Origin: Paracoccaceae bacterium
Lineage (GTDB): Bacteria; Pseudomonadota; Alphaproteobacteria; Rhodobacterales; Rhodobacteraceae
Assembly (NCBI GenBank): GCA_006227805.1
Contig: SBFT01000271.1
Coordinates: 1 to 8,515, forward strand
Direction of reading: 5' to 3'
Length of the DNA stretch: 8,515 bases
Below the pieces are notes generated by a model. The model was not told the origin of the DNA, searched no databases, and was given only the letters and a program-made list of their open reading frames with translations. Positions 6,180 to 8,515 of this stretch are shown piece after piece (the stretch's first letter is position 1; the number at the start of each line of letters is the position of its first letter). The position numbers were made by a program, and so were the translations under genes.

Positions 6180-6698
6180 ATGACCGGCCTGATTTCGCTC
6201 CACAATTCGCTGTTCCGGTCCCTGTCGGACCGGGGCGATCTGTTGGTCCCGACGCTGGCGCGGCTGGTCTTCGCGGCGGTCCTGCTGGTCTATTACTGGA
6301 ATTCGGCCGCGCTGAAGATCGACGGGTCGATCTTCTCGGCCTCGGCCGGCGCCTTCGGGCAGATCTTCCCCAAGGCGGCCGAAGCGGCGCTCTACGATGT
6401 CGGCCAGTTGACCCTCTTCCAGCGTGTCGTGATCTTCGCGGGCACGCTGGCCGAGTATGTCCTGCCCGCGCTGATCGTGCTGGGCCTCTTCACCCGGCTG
6501 GCAGCCCTCGGGACCATCGGCTTCGTCCTCGTGCAGACGCTGGTCGACGTGGCGGGCCATGGCGTGGCGCTGGGCGGCCTTTTCGACGCGGGCCAGGGCC
6601 TGATCGACGAACGCGCGATGTGGCTCTTCCTGCTGGCGGTACTGGTGATCCGCGGCGCGGGCCCGGTCTCGGCCGACCGGGCGCTGCGGATCGCCTAG
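6180..6698 (+). CDS. bufD: DoxX-family membrane protein of the bufferin operon
   Basis: A 172-residue inner-membrane protein of the DoxX family, the common fourth gene of bufferin (BufABCD) and related HvfABCD operons. Four hydrophobic helices are visible at about 23-40, 82-103, 106-124 and 145-158, with the family's long loop between helices 1 and 2 (WNSAALKIDGS then FPKAAEAALYDVG). Its role in these systems is not established; a redox or export-related function has been considered for DoxX relatives. The ATG at 6180 is chosen over an in-frame TTG at 6174 because the Shine-Dalgarno GAAGAAAG (6163-6170) is 9 bases before the ATG but only 3 from the TTG. It follows bufC by 15 bases. Its TAG stop overlaps, in a CTAG palindrome, the stop of the convergent membrane-protein gene. 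Confidence 0.88.
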   Translation: MTGLISLHNSLFRSLSDRGDLLVPTLARLVFAAVLLVYYWNSAALKIDGSIFSASAGAFGQIFPKAAEAALYDVGQLTLFQRVVIFAGTLAEYVLPALIVLGLFTRLAALGTIGFVLVQTLVDVAGHGVALGGLFDAGQGLIDERAMWLFLLAVLVIRGAGPVSADRALRIA

Positions 6699-7063
6699 AA
6701 ATGCGCCTTGGGCTCGTCCGGCTTGCCCGCCGCGATGGCCAGCACGCCACCCACGGCCGCGAAGGCGATCGGGAACATGGTGAACACGCCGAAGCCGAAG
6801 GCGTGATACATCCCCGCCGCCGACAACAGCAACAGACCCCCGCCCCAGAGCGCGCGCACCTTGGCCATCGCCCCCCCAGCGATCGCCAGCAGCGGCGCCA
6901 GCAGCGACATGGTGCGGATCAGGCCCACGTTCTCGACCTGCTCGGCCAGGCCCTCGATCTCGCCGAAGCGCTCGACCGCCTCGGTATAGCCGAAGCTGAA
7001 AAAGCCCACGATCATCCCGAAGATGCCGGCGATGATCCCAAGGACCAGGGCTGCGTTGCGCAT
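6695..7063 (-). CDS. Small four-helix membrane protein, DUF4064-like
   Basis: A 122-residue integral membrane protein with no assigned function. Hydrophobic segments lie at about 5-25, 49-67, 69-90 and 93-113. The first has the glycine-rich LGIIAGIFGMIVG pattern, and the layout (Gly-rich helix, charged loop with TEAVERFGEIEGLAEQVENV, then three close helices and a short polar tail) resembles DUF4064 proteins; this is a resemblance by eye, not a proven match. A good Shine-Dalgarno (GAGGAG at 7079-7074, 10 bases before ATG) supports the start. It is 33 bases downstream of the ArsC/Spx-like gene on the same strand, so the two may share a transcript. It converges on bufD with a 4-base overlap of the stop codons and no space for a terminator between them. 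Confidence 0.82.
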   Translation of the reverse strand: MRNAALVLGIIAGIFGMIVGFFSFGYTEAVERFGEIEGLAEQVENVGLIRTMSLLAPLLAIAGGAMAKVRALWGGGLLLLSAAGMYHAFGFGVFTMFPIAFAAVGGVLAIAAGKPDEPKAHF

Positions 7064-7096
7064 CCTGTCGTCACTCCTCTTCCAACAGGACCGAAC

Positions 7097-7429
7097 CTAG
7101 GCAGTCCCGCCGCCCAAGCCAAGGGCCGATCTCACCTGCGCGGTCCAGCCCAGGTGCAGCGCGCCATCCTCGCCCAGGATCAGCGGGCGCTTCATCAGCG
7201 CCGGATGGGCGCGCAGCAGGTCGCGCGCGGGACGGGCGCGCGCGTCGTCGTCCAGCCCCCGCCAGGTGGTCGAGGAGCGGTTGACCAGCGCCTCGCCGAA
7301 GGCCGCCAGGGCCGCGTCCAGCACCGCGTCGGGCAACGGGTCCTCGCGCAGATCCGCGAAGGTCGCGTCGGGCAGCGCCCTGCGTGCCGCCCGGCAGGTA
7401 TCGCAGGACTTCAGGCCGAAAATCTGCAT
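7097..7429 (-). CDS. ArsC/Spx-like thioredoxin-fold reductase family protein
   Basis: A 110-residue cytoplasmic protein of the ArsC/Spx/YffB family. The N-terminal strand and redox motif MQIFGLKSCDTCRAARR carry a CxxC (Cys9, Cys12). The family's central NRSSTTWRGL block is at 50-59, and the conserved KRPLI of the cis-Pro region at 80-84. Members include glutaredoxin-linked arsenate reductases and, in Firmicutes, the RNA-polymerase regulator Spx. The short YffB-like form in Proteobacteria has no settled role, and no arsenic genes are nearby, so arsenate reduction should not be assumed. The ATG at 7429 is preceded by a strong purine tract with GGGGGAAAGAG; an in-frame extension to a TTG at 7513 has no Shine-Dalgarno and no family similarity. 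It is followed by the DUF4064-like gene after 33 bases. Confidence 0.9.
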   Translation of the reverse strand: MQIFGLKSCDTCRAARRALPDATFADLREDPLPDAVLDAALAAFGEALVNRSSTTWRGLDDDARARPARDLLRAHPALMKRPLILGEDGALHLGWTAQVRSALGLGGGTA

Positions 7430-7638
7430 CTCTTTCCCCCTTTTTTTGGGCAGATAGCCAAGCCTGCCCCCCGTTTCCATGGCTTTTCCTTGATTTTTCG
7501 CGAACAGCGACAATCTTTTTGGATCAAGGACGCGCCCGCCGTCCGGCCCGCCGCCAGACGGCGGCCTGTGCGCGGGGCGTTCGAAGGTAACCCCGGTATC
7601 ACCCGGGGCGTAAGCAAGTCAGAAGGGAGACACGGATC
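7430..7638. promoter_or_regulatory. Divergent regulatory region and cold-shock gene leader
   Basis: This 209-base gap separates the ArsC/Spx-like gene (minus) from the cold-shock gene (plus). It holds an inverted repeat CCTTGAT (7488-7494) and ATCAAGG (7523-7529), 28 bases apart in an AT-richer pocket that is the likeliest promoter site. TTGATT (7490-7495) could be a plus-strand -35, but no good -10 follows. Two small GC hairpins lie in the cold-shock leader: GCCGCC/GGCGGC (7550-7565) and CCCCGG/CCGGGG (7591-7608). The cold-shock Shine-Dalgarno AAGGGAG is at 7623-7629. A C5T7 tract (7436-7447) is the complement of the ArsC/Spx-like ribosome binding region. Confidence 0.5.
7591..7608 (+). promoter_or_regulatory. 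Stem-loop in the cold-shock mRNA leader
   Basis: CCCCGG (7591-7596) pairs with CCGGGG (7603-7608) around a 6-base TATCAC loop, 14 bases before the Shine-Dalgarno of the cold-shock gene. Cold-shock mRNAs often carry structured leaders that control stability or translation with temperature; a role here is inference. Confidence 0.4.
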
Positions 7639-7845
7639 ATGCCAACCGGCACCGTGAAATGGTTCAACGGCACCAAGGGCTATGGCTTCATCGCGCCCGA
7701 CGATGGCGGAAAGGACATCTTCGTTCACATCTCGGCCGTGGAACGGTCGGGGCTGAAGAGCCTGTCCGACAACCAGAAGATCTCGTACGAGTTGCAGGAC
7801 GGTCGCGACGGACGACCGATGGCCTCGGACCTCAAGCTGCTCTGA
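7639..7845 (+). CDS. cspA: Cold-shock domain protein (CspA family)
   Basis: A complete 68-residue single cold-shock domain, the usual length for the family. It is a five-strand OB fold that binds single-stranded RNA and DNA and melts mRNA structure in the cytoplasm. The opening MPTGTVKWFNGTKGYGFIAP includes RNP1 (KGYGFI, 13-18), and RNP2 is DIFVHIS (26-32); the nucleic-acid-facing aromatics Trp9, Phe10, Tyr15, Phe17, Phe28 and His30 are all present. The start is fixed by AAGGGAG 9 bases upstream. It is a single-gene unit, with a structured leader and thyX converging downstream. Whether it responds to cold cannot be told from sequence, since many paralogues are constitutive or growth-phase controlled. 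Confidence 0.96.
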   Translation: MPTGTVKWFNGTKGYGFIAPDDGGKDIFVHISAVERSGLKSLSDNQKISYELQDGRDGRPMASDLKLL

Positions 7846-7914
7846 CGCCGGGGGGCAAGCCGCAGACTTGCGCACGCGCAGGACCGCCCGCGCGTGGAGC
7901 ACCGATGCGTCCCC

Positions 7915-7957
7915 GATCAGCGCCCGGTCAGCCCCCCGATCAGCCCCCCGATCAGCC
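7915..7957. repeat. 12-bp tandem repeat spanning the thyX stop codon
   Basis: An imperfect tandem repeat of the unit GATCAGCCCCCC: an 11-base variant copy (7915-7925), GGTCAGCCCCCC (7926-7937), a full copy (7938-7949) and a partial copy GATCAGCC (7950-7957). The last copy includes the thyX stop codon. Read on the minus strand, the 12-base period keeps frame and places further TGA codons at 7942-7940 and 7930-7928. Confidence 0.85.
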
Positions 7958-8515
7958 GTTGCCCAGCATCTCCTGGAACTCGCGCCATTCCCGCGCCGAC
8001 AGGCCCGAACTGGTCTGCGTCACCGCCTCGCCCTTCAGCATCCGCCGCAGGCAGTCCATCATCTGCGCCGACATCGACACCGCGCCCAGGCGGTAATCCT
8101 CGAACGCCTTCCACGCGAAGGGCACCCAGTCGGCCACGATCGCGCAGATCGCCTCCGCATAGACGCGGATCTCGTATTGCGCATGGGCGTCGGCGCGCAG
8201 GCGCAGGAAGTGGAACAGGTTGTGCAGGTCCACCTTCCAGTACCATTGCGTATAGATGTTGGCGGGCAGGTTCATCCGCGCGAGTTCGCGCGCCAGGCCC
8301 TGCTGGCCGTCCTGGCTGATCATCGCCTCGTAGTGATCATAGGCGCGCGTGCTGTCGGCCTTCAGGATCTCGAGGACGCGCGCGGCTTCCTCGCCCTCCA
8401 GCACGGCGCCCCGGCCCTGGTTGTTGACCTGGGACTGCGCGTTTATGTGCTCGGGGGCGGGGATGTAGAACTCGCGGTCCAGGATCGAATAGCGGGCCGA
8501 ATATTCGTTCACGTT
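7952..8515 (-). CDS. thyX: FAD-dependent thymidylate synthase ThyX, C-terminal part (cut by window edge)
   Basis: The last 188 codons of flavin-dependent thymidylate synthase, which methylates dUMP to dTMP using methylenetetrahydrofolate and reduced FAD/NADPH; it replaces ThyA and is cytoplasmic. The visible part opens with NVNEYSARYS, the end of the ThyX signature (RHR-x7-8-S type), so the N-terminal third with the RHR residues is beyond the right edge. The segment ELARMNLPANIYTQWYWKVD, followed by LHNLFHFLRLR and ADAHAQYEIRVYA, is diagnostic of ThyX and lines the FAD and dUMP sites. The GTG at 8512 is an internal Val codon, not a start. The stop lies in a 12-bp tandem repeat. The gene converges on the cold-shock gene; the 106-base gap between them shows only weak hairpins (for example GCAAG/CTTGC at 7855-7871) without a U-run. 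Confidence 0.97.
   Translation of the reverse strand, partial: NVNEYSARYSILDREFYIPAPEHINAQSQVNNQGRGAVLEGEEAARVLEILKADSTRAYDHYEAMISQDGQQGLARELARMNLPANIYTQWYWKVDLHNLFHFLRLRADAHAQYEIRVYAEAICAIVADWVPFAWKAFEDYRLGAVSMSAQMMDCLRRMLKGEAVTQTSSGLSAREWREFQEMLGNG

Noticed and set aside
5226..6560. 444-codon minus-strand frame antisense to bufC and bufD
   Set aside because: Composition is that of a shadow (Gln/Arg/Gly/Asp rich), with no domain and no start signal; it conflicts with recognised families.
7097..7429. Arsenate reductase of an arsenic-resistance operon
   Set aside because: No arsR, arsB or acr3 gene is nearby, and the short form with a CxxC and the KRPL block fits the YffB/Spx-like branch, whose role is not arsenate reduction by default.
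7430..7513. 28-residue N-terminal extension of the ArsC/Spx-like protein
   Set aside because: It begins with TTG and has no Shine-Dalgarno; the family N-terminus (MQIFGLKSCDTC) and a strong purine tract fit the ATG at 7429.
7488..7529. FnrL-type site in the cold-shock/ArsC divergent region
   Set aside because: TTGAT and ATCAA are present but 28 bases apart rather than 4, so this is not an FNR half-site pair.
5345..7657. 770-codon plus-strand open frame overlapping bufC, bufD and two minus-strand genes
   Set aside because: It is rich in Arg, Pro, Ala and Gly with no motif, and crosses four well-supported genes in other frames; a GC shadow.

Overview
The window is high-GC DNA with tightly packed genes, short gaps and overlapping start/stop codons. 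The protein families and their combination (a four-cysteine DUF2282 peptide operon, ThyX, a 68-residue cold-shock protein, ABHD10-type hydrolase) point to an alphaproteobacterium, most likely of the Rhodobacteraceae/Roseobacter group. No mobile elements, RNA genes or CRISPR arrays are visible, and base composition looks uniform.

Layout. Positions 1-1881 (minus strand) hold a three-gene operon read right to left: a creatininase-family amidohydrolase, an ABHD10-like alpha/beta hydrolase, and a membrane-anchored alpha/beta hydrolase cut by the window edge. It diverges from thrS (2058-4004, plus), a complete threonyl-tRNA synthetase that ends in a strong hairpin terminator. A small stem-loop just upstream of the thrS ribosome binding site resembles a tRNA-Thr anticodon arm and is a candidate autoregulatory operator.

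Positions 4214-6698 (plus) are the highlight: a complete four-gene bufferin-type operon. It encodes a secreted DUF2282 precursor with four cysteines (BufA), a DUF692 multinuclear iron enzyme (BufB, MNIO family), its DUF2063 partner (BufC) and a DoxX membrane protein (BufD). In the recently described systems of this type, BufB with BufC converts core cysteines of BufA into copper-binding thiooxazoles, and the product is exported to the periplasm to buffer copper. A GC-rich hairpin between bufA and bufB may set the peptide-to-enzyme ratio. Upstream of bufA are helically phased TGACG repeats and a possible ECF-type promoter, but no sigma/anti-sigma pair lies in the window.

Converging on bufD is a minus-strand pair: an ArsC/Spx-like thioredoxin-fold protein (7097-7429) followed by a small four-helix membrane protein (6695-7063). 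Its stop codon shares a CTAG palindrome with the bufD stop. A 209-base divergent region with leader structure precedes a cold-shock protein (7639-7845, plus). The window ends in the 3' part of thyX (minus), whose stop codon sits in a 12-bp tandem repeat that supplies extra in-frame stops.
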